Source: Sphaerotilus natans
Lineage (GTDB): Bacteria; Pseudomonadota; Gammaproteobacteria; Burkholderiales; Burkholderiaceae_C
Direction: 5' to 3'
DNA length: 64,000 nucleotides
NCBI RefSeq assembly: GCF_900156335.1
Contig: NZ_FTMZ01000024.1
Location: 1 to 64,000, forward strand
Both the position numbers and the translations under genes were made by a program. A model generated the notes under the pieces. That model searched no databases, was not told where the DNA came from, and saw nothing but the letters and a program-made list of their open reading frames with translations. Positions 40,456 to 49,700 of this stretch are shown here, one piece after another. Position 1 is the stretch's first letter. Each line of letters begins with the position of its first letter.

Positions 40456-41645
40456 ACGACATCGTCTACCTCGACCACAACGCCACGACCGCGCCGGCGC
40501 CCGAAGTCGTCGACGAGATGCTCGATGCGCTGCAGCGCGCCTGGGCCAACCCCTCGTCCACCCACGAGCCGGGCCAGATGGCGCGCCGGCTGCTGGCCGA
40601 CGCGCGCACCCGCATCGCCTCCTTTCTCGGCTGCCAGGGCGCCGAGCTGGTCTTCACCAGCGGCGCGACCGAGGCCAACCACCAGGCGATCCTCGGCGCG
40701 CTGGCGCTGGCCCGTGCGGAGAGCGCCGGCGCGCGCCGGCGGCTGCTGGTGTCGGCGGTCGAGCACCCGGGCCTGCTCGCGCTGGCCGAGCGGCTCGCCG
40801 GCGAGGGCGTGCCGGTCGAGCGCATCGCGGTCGACGCCCGCGGGCAGCTCGATCTGGCCGACCTCGATCGCCAGCTCGCGCAGGGCGATGTCGCGCTGGT
40901 CAGCGTGATGGGCGCCAACAACGAGACCGGCGTCGTCATGCCGGTCGAGGCGGTCGCCGCGCGGGTGCGTGCGGCGGGCGCGCGGCTGCATGTCGACGCG
41001 ACCCAGCTCGCCGGCAAGGCGCGGCTGCACTTCGGCCGCAGCGGCGCCGACCTGATGAGCGTGTCCGCCCACAAGCTGCACGGCCCGAAGGGCATCGGCG
41101 CGCTGCTGGTGCGCAAGGGTCTGGCGCTGCCGGCGCTGCTGGCGGGCCGCCAGGAGCGCCACCGCCGCGGCGGCACCGAGAACCTGCCAGGCATCGCCGG
41201 CTTCGCCGCCGCCTGCGACCGCGCCGCGCGCACGCTCGACGAGGACCTGGCACGCATGGCGCGCCTGCGCGAGGCGCTCGAGGACGGGCTGCGCGCGGTG
41301 CTGCCGCCCGGACTGGCGGTGCTGGGCGAAGGCGCGGAGCGCCTGCCCAACACGCTGTGCGTGCGCTTTCACGAGATCGACAGCGAACGGGTGCTGGGCC
41401 GGCTCGAGCGCGCCGGCATCGTCGCCGCGTCGGGCGCAGCCTGCACCGCCAGCGGCACCCAGCCCTCGCATGTGCTGCTGGCCATGGGCTGCAGCGCGGC
41501 GCAGGCGCGTGCCGGCGTGCGCTTCTCGCTCGGCCGCGACACCACGCCGGCGCAGATCCGCCGCACCGTCGAGGCCGCCGCGCGCGTCGTGCACCCGCTG
41601 ATGCAGGCCGAGCAGCCTGCGCCTGCGCTGGCGCAGGCCGCCTGA
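40452..41645 (+). CDS. nifS: Cysteine desulfurase NifS
   Basis: The 397-residue enzyme opens with MNDIVYLDHNATTAPAPEV, has the PLP lysine in SVSAHKLHGPKGIG and the active-site Cys in ASGAACTASGTQPSHVLLAM. The loop around this Cys is NifS-type and the C-terminus lacks the IscS tail seen in the 4922-6142 protein. It provides sulfur for nitrogenase Fe-S clusters, normally to NifU, which is absent here; IscU is the likely acceptor. It overlaps the preceding gene by four bases. Confidence 0.93.
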   Translation: MNDIVYLDHNATTAPAPEVVDEMLDALQRAWANPSSTHEPGQMARRLLADARTRIASFLGCQGAELVFTSGATEANHQAILGALALARAESAGARRRLLVSAVEHPGLLALAERLAGEGVPVERIAVDARGQLDLADLDRQLAQGDVALVSVMGANNETGVVMPVEAVAARVRAAGARLHVDATQLAGKARLHFGRSGADLMSVSAHKLHGPKGIGALLVRKGLALPALLAGRQERHRRGGTENLPGIAGFAAACDRAARTLDEDLARMARLREALEDGLRAVLPPGLAVLGEGAERLPNTLCVRFHEIDSERVLGRLERAGIVAASGAACTASGTQPSHVLLAMGCSAAQARAGVRFSLGRDTTPAQIRRTVEAAARVVHPLMQAEQPAPALAQAA

Positions 41646-41687
41646 ATTCCCCGCACACACCGCCCCCCAGCAGAAAGGCCACCTCCC

Positions 41688-41900
41688 ATGAAAGTCATGA
41701 TGCGTCGCAACGCCGCCGGCGTGCTCTCGGTCTACGTGCCCAAGAAGGACCTGGAGGAGCCGGTGGTGGCGCAGGAGAAGCCGGACCTGTGGGGCGGCAC
41801 CGTCACGCTGGCCAACGGCTGGCTGCTGTCGCTGCCCGAGATGGCCGTCGACACCCGGCTGCCGATCACCGTCGAGGCCCGCAAGGTCGGCAGCGACTGA
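41688..41900 (+). CDS. nifT: NifT/FixU
   Basis: The 70-residue NifT reads MKVMMRRNAAGVLSVYVPKK then DLEEPVV and LWGGTVTLANGW. This short protein of unclear function is usually found after nifK, but here it follows nifS in the nifB operon. It is not essential in tested organisms and may influence FeMo-cofactor insertion. Confidence 0.93.
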   Translation: MKVMMRRNAAGVLSVYVPKKDLEEPVVAQEKPDLWGGTVTLANGWLLSLPEMAVDTRLPITVEARKVGSD

Positions 41901-41930
41901 GACCGACTCCCCCCTCGCCCGGAGCACGCC

Positions 41931-42212
41931 ATGAGCCAGCCCCTGTCCCTGCCCCCCTTGAGCGAGATCGCCGCGCTGGCCGACACGGCCGGCACGGTGC
42001 GCGAGGCCGCCGCGCTGCTGCGCCAGCGTCTGGCGCCGCTGCGCGTGGTGGTCGTCGACGCCTTCGACATGCGCGCCGAGACGCCGGCCGCGCGCGGCAG
42101 CCGCCGGCTGCTGTGGTTCGGTGCCAGCGACGGCCACTGCTGGCAGGTCACGCAGGACATGGCGCAGGCCGCCGGCCTGTTCCTCGCCGACGCGCCCGGA
42201 GCGGCCGCATGA
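41931..42212 (+). CDS. Small nif-linked protein (DUF6129-like)
   Basis: The 93-residue protein has a helical start and a C-terminal segment DGHCWQVTQDMAQAAGLFLAD resembling DUF6129 proteins from nif regions. Function is unknown. Its stop overlaps the start of the DegT-like gene. The family assignment is tentative. Confidence 0.65.
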   Translation: MSQPLSLPPLSEIAALADTAGTVREAAALLRQRLAPLRVVVVDAFDMRAETPAARGSRRLLWFGASDGHCWQVTQDMAQAAGLFLADAPGAAA

Positions 42213-43402
42213 ACGCCCCCACCGAACTGTCCGGCACCGCCGAGGACTTCGAGCTGCCCGAGGACTGGCTGCAGCTCAGCGACCCCGACGTCACCGAGGT
42301 CGAGGTCGAGCTCGTCACCCGCGCGCTGCACGGCGCACGGCTGTCGGGCGGCCCGCTGGTCGAGGCCTTCGAGCAGCGCTTCGCCGCACTGCTGGGACGC
42401 CGGCACGCGGTCGCGGTGGCCAGCGGCACGATCGGCACCTGGCTGGCGCTGCGCGCGCTGGGCATCGGCCCCGGCGACGAGGTCGTCGCCTCGCCCTACG
42501 GCTGGCACCAGGTGATGCATGCGGTCACGCTGGCCGGCGCACGGCTGGTCTTCGCCGACATCGACTACTGGACCGGCTGCCTGGACGCCACCCGCGCGGC
42601 CGCGCAGGTCACGCCGGCGACGAAGGCGATCCTGGCGGGCAACGTCAACGGCCACCCGGCCGCCTGGGAGGCTCTGCGCGCCGTGGCCGACGGCCACGGC
42701 CTGAAGCTGATCGAGGACTCGACCGAGGCGATCGGCTCGCGCTACCTCGGCCGCCCGGTCGGCAGCTTCGGCGACCTGTCGGTGTTCGACTTCTCGCAGC
42801 CCTCGGCGCTGTGCTGCGGCGAGGGCGGCATGGTCGTCACCGACGACGACGCGCTCGCCGCCGAGCTGCGCTACCTGCGATCGCGTGCGCTGGCCGACCG
42901 GCGCTCGGTGTCGGTGGGCTCGCGGGTGCCGCTGCAGTGCGGCGTCAGCGAGCTGACCGCCTCACTCGGACTGGCGCAGCTCGCGCGCCTGCCGCAGCTG
43001 CTGGACAAGCGCAAGGCGGTCGAGGCGCTGTACCTGGAGCAGGTGCAGACCTTCGAGGGCATCAAGCCGCCCTACATCCGTCCCGGCGTCGACGAGGTGC
43101 ACTGGATGCTCTACGTCGTGCACCTGGGCAAGCGCTTCACCGCCAGCGCCTGCGACCAGATCGTCGAGGACCTCGCCGAGGCAATGATCGAGTCGGCGCT
43201 GTACTGCCAGCCGCTGCACCAGCAGTTCCACTACCAGCGGCAGGGCTGGCGCCGCGGCCAGCTGCCGCTGGTCGAGCGCATCGCCGACCGCGCGATCGCC
43301 CTGCCCTTCCACGCGCACCTGACGTCCGACCACGTCCGCTTCATCGTCAAGACGATGAAGGACTCGACCGTCAACGTCGGCGCCGGCGCGGCCATCTACT
43401 GA
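42209..43402 (+). CDS. DegT/DnrJ/EryC1-like protein lacking the PLP lysine
   Basis: The 397-residue protein has the DegT sugar-aminotransferase fold signature: VASGTIGTWLALRALGIGPGD, LIEDSTEAIGS (Asp170 for PLP nitrogen), GSFGDLSVFDFSQPS and ALCCGEGGMVVTDDD. In active DegT aminotransferases a lysine occupies the position filled here by Ser199. No other lysine in that loop could substitute, so ordinary transamination is unlikely, although related dehydratases use His there. It is coupled to the preceding gene and followed by a SIR2-like gene. A regulatory or binding function within nitrogen fixation is possible. Confidence 0.85.
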   Translation: MNAPTELSGTAEDFELPEDWLQLSDPDVTEVEVELVTRALHGARLSGGPLVEAFEQRFAALLGRRHAVAVASGTIGTWLALRALGIGPGDEVVASPYGWHQVMHAVTLAGARLVFADIDYWTGCLDATRAAAQVTPATKAILAGNVNGHPAAWEALRAVADGHGLKLIEDSTEAIGSRYLGRPVGSFGDLSVFDFSQPSALCCGEGGMVVTDDDALAAELRYLRSRALADRRSVSVGSRVPLQCGVSELTASLGLAQLARLPQLLDKRKAVEALYLEQVQTFEGIKPPYIRPGVDEVHWMLYVVHLGKRFTASACDQIVEDLAEAMIESALYCQPLHQQFHYQRQGWRRGQLPLVERIADRAIALPFHAHLTSDHVRFIVKTMKDSTVNVGAGAAIY

Positions 43403-43435
43403 AGACCGAAGAGATCGAAGACCGAAGGACCGGAC

Positions 43436-44284
43436 ATGAGCCACTCCACCGTCACCGAACTGCCCGACGCCGTCGTCGCGGGCCTGACCGCCGGCACGCT
43501 GGCGCCCTACCTCGGCCCGGGCCTGCTCTCGCTGTGCGAGGGCGTCGTGCCGCCGGCCGACGCGCTGGCGCTGGCCGGCGTGCTGACCACCAAGGTCTCG
43601 GTGCCGGGCAAGATCCGCAACCGCCTGACCGCGGCGGCGCAGTTCATCGAGAACTTCAAGCACCGCAAGAGCCTGGTCAAGGCGATGGACGAGGCCTTCG
43701 CGCTGTCGGCCGAGCCCTCGCCGCTGCACCGCTGGCTGGCGACGCTGCCCAGCCCGCTGGTGGTCGACTGCTGGTACGACGACACGCTGCGCCTGGCGCT
43801 GGCGCAGGTCGGCCGCACCGGCTGGACCGAGGTGCAGGGCCTGAGCCAGAGCGAGCACTTCGGCACCTGGACCGGCGGCTACGACGCCAGCGGCACGCCC
43901 AGCCCCGACCCGGTCGAGGCGCCGCTGCTGTACTACAAGCCCTGGGGCGGCCGCGCGCCGGCGAGCAACTACCTGGTCTCGGACTCCGACTTCGTCGAGG
44001 TGCTGACCGAGATCGACATCCAGACGCCGATCCCGGCGCAGGTGCAGCAGCGCCGCGCCACGCTGGGCTTCGTCTTCCTGGGCTGCCGCTTCAACGACCA
44101 GCTGCCGCGTGCCTTCGCGCGCCAGATCCTCAAGCGCAGCGGCGGCCCGCACTACGCGGTGATGGCTGACGAGCCCACGCGCATGGAGGCGCGCTTCCTC
44201 GACGAGCTGGGCATCACCCGCATCGCGCTGCCGCTGGCCGAGGTCGCCGCGAAGCTCGTCGCCGCGCAGCCGGTGGCCGCCTGA
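43436..44284 (+). CDS. SIR2-like protein of the nif cluster
   Basis: The 282-residue protein begins with a Rossmann-type GTLAPYLGPGLLSL and has FIENFKHRKSLVKAMDEAF, VDCWYDDTLRL and YLVSDSDFVEVLTEIDIQTP, as seen in SIR2-family proteins of nif regions. In classical SIR2 enzymes a NYD-like motif and a K-x-HG motif are present; here they read WYDD and KPWG, so the catalytic His is not evident. It may bind NAD or ADP-ribose. Given that nitrogenase reductase is controlled by ADP-ribosylation in some bacteria, a link is tempting but unproven. Confidence 0.75.
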   Translation: MSHSTVTELPDAVVAGLTAGTLAPYLGPGLLSLCEGVVPPADALALAGVLTTKVSVPGKIRNRLTAAAQFIENFKHRKSLVKAMDEAFALSAEPSPLHRWLATLPSPLVVDCWYDDTLRLALAQVGRTGWTEVQGLSQSEHFGTWTGGYDASGTPSPDPVEAPLLYYKPWGGRAPASNYLVSDSDFVEVLTEIDIQTPIPAQVQQRRATLGFVFLGCRFNDQLPRAFARQILKRSGGPHYAVMADEPTRMEARFLDELGITRIALPLAEVAAKLVAAQPVAA

Positions 44285-44323
44285 GCCCTTCCCCGCCCTC
44301 CACATCCTTCCAGGAGAACTCCG

Positions 44324-44629
44324 ATGACCACGCTCACCCTCCAGCCCTCCGGCCTGTCCGGCGAAGTCGCCGACGGCACCAACCTGCTGCAGGCCATTCT
44401 CGCGCTCGGCGGCCAGATCGCCAGCAAGTGCGGCGGCAAGGCCAGCTGCGGCGCCTGCCACGTCTTCGTCACCGGTGGCCGCAAGGGCGTCTCGAAGCTG
44501 ACCCCGGCCGAGAACGCCAAGCTCGACACGCTGGTGGGCATCGGCAGCAAGTCGCGCCTGGCCTGCCAGGCGACGATCCTCGGCACCGAGCCGGTGACCG
44601 TCGAGCTGCTGGGCGCGCTGTCGGGCTGA
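44324..44629 (+). CDS. 2Fe-2S ferredoxin at the end of the nifB operon
   Basis: The 101-residue plant/adrenodoxin-like ferredoxin has CGGKASCGACHV and the distal Cys in SRLACQATILG. Such ferredoxins in nif operons may transfer electrons or, like Shethna protein II, protect nitrogenase, but the sequence does not single out one. AGGAG lies before the ATG. It is the last gene of the nif-direction run; a convergent remnant follows after eight bases. Confidence 0.85.
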   Translation: MTTLTLQPSGLSGEVADGTNLLQAILALGGQIASKCGGKASCGACHVFVTGGRKGVSKLTPAENAKLDTLVGIGSKSRLACQATILGTEPVTVELLGALSG

Positions 44630-44637
44630 GCCCGGCT

Positions 44638-44865
44638 TCAGTCCTCGGCCAAGTAGCCGCGCTCGATGGCGCCGACCAGCCGGCCGGCGGCATCACGCAC
44701 CAGGCAGCAGTGCAGGCTGTTCGAGAACACCGTGCGCAGCGCCTGCGGCGGCTTGTCGCCCAGGGGCGCGGCACGATAGAGTGCCGAAAGCTCGTCCCAG
44801 TCGACCGCATCGATCGCGTCGGACCACTGCAGCGCGTCGAGACCGGTCCCGGCGCATGCGCTCAT
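44638..44865 (-). pseudogene. N-terminal remnant of a GNAT acetyltransferase
   Basis: The 75-residue reading frame resembles only the start of a GNAT acetyltransferase: VDWDELSALYRAAPLGDKPP and FSNSLHCCLVRDAAGRLVGA. It stops where the acetyl-CoA-binding region should begin (AIERGYLAED). No continuation was seen downstream; the 3' part appears replaced by the end of the nif operon. It ends eight bases from the 2Fe-2S ferredoxin stop. Likely a deletion remnant at the island boundary. Confidence 0.6.
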
Positions 44866-44867
44866 GC

Positions 44868-45539
44868 TCAGCGCAGCTCGGAGACGAACTGCTCGAGCGG
44901 GCGGCGCACCTTGGGCAGATTCACCAGCCAGTCGCCGTCGGTCTGGCGGTAGCCCAGCGGCACGATGACGGCGCTGCGCAGGCCGCGCGCGCGCAGGCCC
45001 AGGATCTCGTCGAGCTGGGCCGGGTCGAAGCCCTCCATCGGCGTGGCATCCACGCCCTCGAAGGCCGCGGCCAGCAGCGCGGCCGACATCGCGATGTAGG
45101 CCTGGCGCGCGGCGTGCTGGAAGTTGACCTCCGCATCGCGCTGTGGGTAGCTCGACAGCAGCATCTGGCGGTAGTTCTCCCAGCCTTCGTTGGTGAAGCC
45201 GCGCACCTGGTTGGTCAGATCGAACATCGTGTTGATGCGCTCGGCGGTGTAGGTGTCCCAGGCGGCGAAGACCAGCAGGTGCGAGCCGTCGGTGATCTGC
45301 GCCTGGTTCCAGGCGATCTCGCGGATGCGCGCACGCACCTCGGGGTTCGTCACCACGATCAGCTCGAAGGGCTGCAGGCCGCTGGAGGTCGGCGCCAGGC
45401 GCGCGGCCTCGACGATGCGCGCCACCTTGTCCTCGGGCACCGGCTGCGCCGGGTCCATCTTCTTGGCGGCGTAGCGCCAGTTCATGCGCTCGATCAGGGC
45501 GTCGGAGGACGGGGTCGGAGCGGTCACGGTCGTGCTCAT
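44868..45539 (-). CDS. NAD(P)H nitroreductase (NfsB-like)
   Basis: The 223-residue flavoprotein has the nitroreductase-family start (RYAAKKMDPAQPVPEDK), FMN-binding SSGLQPFELIVV and GLRSAVIVPLGYRQTDGDW. It likely reduces nitroaromatics or quinones with NAD(P)H. A GNAT remnant lies two bases downstream. It is divergent in function from the nif genes and probably marks the start of non-nif sequence. Confidence 0.9.
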   Translation of the reverse strand: MSTTVTAPTPSSDALIERMNWRYAAKKMDPAQPVPEDKVARIVEAARLAPTSSGLQPFELIVVTNPEVRARIREIAWNQAQITDGSHLLVFAAWDTYTAERINTMFDLTNQVRGFTNEGWENYRQMLLSSYPQRDAEVNFQHAARQAYIAMSAALLAAAFEGVDATPMEGFDPAQLDEILGLRARGLRSAVIVPLGYRQTDGDWLVNLPKVRRPLEQFVSELR

Positions 45540-45645
45540 CGGGAAATCCTTGTCATGTCAATGAATCGGTTCCCAGTCTAGGCCGTTCCGTGACGACAGC
45601 GTCGCCGCTGCGGTCTTGGCAGATGTGATAGCGCCAGCAAGCCGT

Positions 45646-46707
45646 TCAGCGCGGCACGCCGCGGACCTCCAGCTCGACGCGGCGATTGGGCGCCAGGCAG
45701 GTCCGCAGCTCGGCGGCCGACTTCTGCGCGCACTGCACCAGCGGCGCCTTGCTGCCCAGGCCGACACGCTCCATCGATGCCTTCAGCCCGCGCTCGCTCA
45801 GGGCGCGCTGCACCGCCTCGGCACGCTCCAGCGACAGGCGCTCGTTGTAGGCCTCACGCCCCAGCCGATCGGTGTGACCGGTCAGCGTGATCTGGTCGAT
45901 GCGGGCATAGTCGCGCTCAAGCCGCTGGACGATGCGGTCCAGATAGCCGCGCGCCGCGGCGGGCATGTCGCCCAGGGTGCGGCCGTTGAAGCCGAACAGC
46001 AGGCTGCCGTCGATCGAGATGCGCTCGGTCAGGACCGGCGCGGGAGCCGCTGCAGGCTCGGGCGCAGCGCCGATCGGCGCGTCAGCCACCGCCGCTGCCG
46101 GCGCCGCTGCGGGCGCGACCGCCCCCGGACACACCTCGGCTGCGCGGGCCGCGGCACCCATCTGGTCCTCGGCGATCTGGATGTAGGGCTTGGCGTGGCG
46201 CCAGCCGAGCTGCATGTGCTCGTTGCCGGCATGCACCAGCTCGACCTCGGCGCAGGCCACGAGCGCCTCGGCGCAGGCGCGGCCCGGCTGCGCCAGCAGC
46301 GCGCCGGCCTGCGTCCACAGGTCCTCGCGCAGCCGCGCCGCGCCGTTGACCAGTGGCGTCTGCCGCGACGGGTCGGCCTCGGCGCCGGGCACGCCGCCCT
46401 CGGCCAGGTAGGCGGTGATGCGCCGCGACTCGCGCAGCGCCTCGGCCGGGAAGGCCGAGCGGTCGTTGCGGGTGTACTCGTGGAAGCTCACGTCGAGCCA
46501 GCACTGCGCCTTGGCCATCGCATGGCTGCGCAGCGGGTGGCGGCCGCTGGCGTTCAGCTCGGCGATGGCCTGCTGCTGCGCGCGGTAGGCGGCGTGGTCG
46601 GCGGCGAGCTGGCCGTCGGTGACCGCATCGGCGCGCGCCGCCACGGGCGCGAGCACCAGCAGCGACGCCGCCGCCAGCAGGGAGAGGGATACGCGGAGGT
46701 TCTTCAT
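45646..46707 (-). CDS. OmpA-family outer-membrane/peptidoglycan-binding protein
   Basis: The 353-residue protein has a signal peptide (LSLLAAASLLVLAPVAARA), an extended central region with an Ala/Pro-rich linker (about residues 190-230) and a C-terminal OmpA domain, with ITLTGHTDRLGREAYNERLS and APNRRVELEV marking peptidoglycan binding. It is eight bases downstream of the large outer-membrane protein gene and probably works with it. Confidence 0.88.
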   Translation of the reverse strand: MKNLRVSLSLLAAASLLVLAPVAARADAVTDGQLAADHAAYRAQQQAIAELNASGRHPLRSHAMAKAQCWLDVSFHEYTRNDRSAFPAEALRESRRITAYLAEGGVPGAEADPSRQTPLVNGAARLREDLWTQAGALLAQPGRACAEALVACAEVELVHAGNEHMQLGWRHAKPYIQIAEDQMGAAARAAEVCPGAVAPAAAPAAAVADAPIGAAPEPAAAPAPVLTERISIDGSLLFGFNGRTLGDMPAAARGYLDRIVQRLERDYARIDQITLTGHTDRLGREAYNERLSLERAEAVQRALSERGLKASMERVGLGSKAPLVQCAQKSAAELRTCLAPNRRVELEVRGVPR

Positions 46708-46715
46708 GATGGGGG

Positions 46716-49700
46716 TCAGCGCGGCAGCGCGCGGTTGACGACCGGGTCAGCCCCGGCAAACAGGTCAGCGTCGAACTTGAAGCGCAGCCGCAGGTAGGCG
46801 CCGCGCGCGGTGTAGTCGCTGGAGAGGTCGCGGTCGGTGAAGCCGCTGGCGTTGTACCCGGCCGACAGCCACAGGTTGGACTGCACCAGGTAGCCCACCT
46901 CCACGCCCACCGAGCGCTGCCAGGACGCGCCCGTCTGCCCGGCCGCGTGGCCGCGCATCAGGCTCATCTGCAGGCCCAGGTCCCAGCGCTCGGTCAGGTC
47001 GCGGATGAGCCGCCCGCCCACCAGCCAGGCGCGGTAGCTGTCCTGCACCCCGCCCTCGGTCGAGGGGAAGCGCTCGACCACCGTCTTGCCCGCCAGCCGC
47101 CCCGACGCCCACCAGGCCCGCTCGGGATGCACATTGGCCTGCACCGCCCCGACGTGCACCCGGCGCCACTCGTCGGTGGCGTTGATGTTGTCCTCGACCT
47201 TGTATTCGTACTTGGCCAGCACGTCGATGCGGTTGTGGTCCGCCGGCCGCCAGGCCAGACCGACCTGGAAGCGGTCCTGCCAGCCGTTGGCGCGCGCGCC
47301 GTGGTTGTCCGTCGCCAGGTAGTAGTTGCGCGCCAGCGCCGTCCAGTCGCGGTCGAGCCGGCGCACCGCCGTCAGCGTCGACAGCCAGCTGTCCTGCGCC
47401 GTCAGCGTGCTCGCCGTCGTGCTGCTGCTCGTGCTGCTGGCCACCGACTCCAGCCGGCGCCACTCCAGCCGGCCCGAGAGCTTCCACCACTCGCTGGCCG
47501 TCCAGTCGGCGCCCACGGTGGCGGCGGTGGCGTTCTGGCCGGTGCCGTCGAGGATGCGCAGCCGCTCCAGCCCGGTCGTCATCGCCAGGCCTTCCTTCAG
47601 CTGCCAGATGTTGCGCAGGCCGGTGGCCAGCTGCGAGGCGCGCCCGTCGCTGGCGTCGCGCAGGCGGTATTCGCTGAAGGCGTCGCCGCCCTCCATGTAG
47701 CGCCCGTCGATGCCCAGCGCGATCGCCTGCCCGCGGCTGCTGCCGCTGTCGAGCGCATACCGCGACGACAGCCCCGCCTGGTGCTCGGCCCGGGCGTACA
47801 GCCGCGCGCGCTCGGCCAGCTGGTAGCTCGCCCCCAGCTCGACGCGGTGGCGGTCCTCGCCATCGACCGAGGCCTCGGCCAGGGCCTTGAGGGTCCAGCG
47901 CTCGCTGGCCTGCCAGCGCAGGTCGGCGAACGCCGTGGTCGTGTCGAGGTCATCGACGCTGCCCGGCGCGGCTCCCGTGGAGGCCAGGGCGCTGTTGGCG
48001 TTCAGCAGCGTGCTGCTGTCGCTGGCGTAGTAGCTGCCGGCCGTCGGGTTGGCCGACAGGCTCGAGAGCGTGCCGCTGAGCCGCCCGCGCTCCTCGATGC
48101 GCCGCAGGCCGCCACCCACGGTGAGGGTGCGCGCCAGCCGATGGTCGGCCCCGAGGCTGGCGCCGCGCACGCTGGCGCCGTTGCCGGTGTCCAGGGTGCG
48201 CGAGAGCTCGGCCTTGAGCGTCCAGTCGTCATCGGCCTTCCAGGCCGCGCTGGCCCCGAGCTGCTCGCTGCCCGGCTGCGCGCCGGCGGCGGTGTTGGCG
48301 AAGGACGCGCCGGTGCGCGAGGCGCGCAGCTGCACGCCCAGCCGGTCGTCGTGGTGATCGATCACCACGCGGGCCGCGCGGCCGCGCGCCGTGCCGCTCT
48401 CGGGCAGCACCGGCGTGCCCGAGAGCGTGCTGCCGACCGAGGCCAGGGACGCATCGGTCTGCGCCACCTCGGCGATCAGCTCGGTGTGCTCGGTCAGCTT
48501 CACGCCGGCGTGGGCGCTGGCCAGCCGGAACGGCGCCTGCGGGTTGCGGTCCTCGACGAGGGCACCGCCGACGCTGGCGCGGCCGTCCAGATTGATCTGG
48601 CCATCGGCACCGACCAGCCAGAAGGCCTCGCCGGCCTGGTCCAGCTCGTAGCTGATGCGCAGGTGCACCGGGTTGCCGTTGGCGTCCTGGCTGGCCATCG
48701 GGCGCGTGAGCAGGATGCGCCCGCTGAAGGGCTCGAAGCTGTAGTCCACCAGCCGCACCAGCGTCGTCACCGACAGCACGGTGTTGAGATTGTTGCGGTC
48801 GCGCACCACCAGCTGCACCTGCTCGCTGTTCTCCAGCACCTGCGTGCTGCGGGTGGCGAAGGGGCCGCTGGTGCCGTTGGCGGCGATCTCCTCGGTGACA
48901 TGGCGCAGCGTGTCGCGGCTGGCGAAGACGTTGAGGAAGCCGTCGGCGCTCTCGCGGTGCAGCTTGGCGCCCGTCATCGTGCGCTGGTAGCTGCCGAGCT
49001 GGCGCAGCCGCGTGCCAGCGGTGACCCCGCCGCCGGCCGCCGCGCTGGTGCCCTCGCCGGTGGAGAAGTCGCCGTACATCGCGAAATGGCGCCCCTCATC
49101 AACGCGCACGTACAGCCGCGAGCTGCTCGGCGCGCCGTGGGTGCGCACGCTGGCGTCGCCGTAGACGGGGTAATAGGCCTCAGGGAGAACGTCCTTGAGC
49201 AGCCGCGCGCTGGTGTCCTTGTCGGAGTCGTAGGCCAGCGTGAGCAGGCGGTCGCCGCGGATCTTGCCCTTGAGGAACAGCGCGGTGCGCGCCGCCACCT
49301 GGCCACGCCCGTGGTCGAAGCCCCGGCTCCAGCTGCGCAGCTCGGTCTCGAAGCCGTCGTCGGTGCGCGCCGGCGAGATCGCGCCCTCATAGCGCCGCGA
49401 GGTGCGGCCGATGACGCCCTCGATCAGGCCGGCGGCCACCATCTCGCGCACGTCCGGCTCGAAGCCGATGGTGCCGGCCACCTCGACCTCGCCGGCGCTC
49501 AGGCGCAGCGCCACGTCCTCGGGCTGGCTGGGCGCGATCAGGCTGAAGCGCGCCTGGCCACCGGTGACGCGCAGCTGCGTGCCCGGCACGGCGCGGTCGG
49601 CGTCCCGGCGGTCGGCGCCGCCCTCGTCGGTGCGCGCGCCCGGCAGCCGCACCCGCGCACCGCCCCGCACTTCGATGGTCAGCAGCACCGGCGCCTCCAG

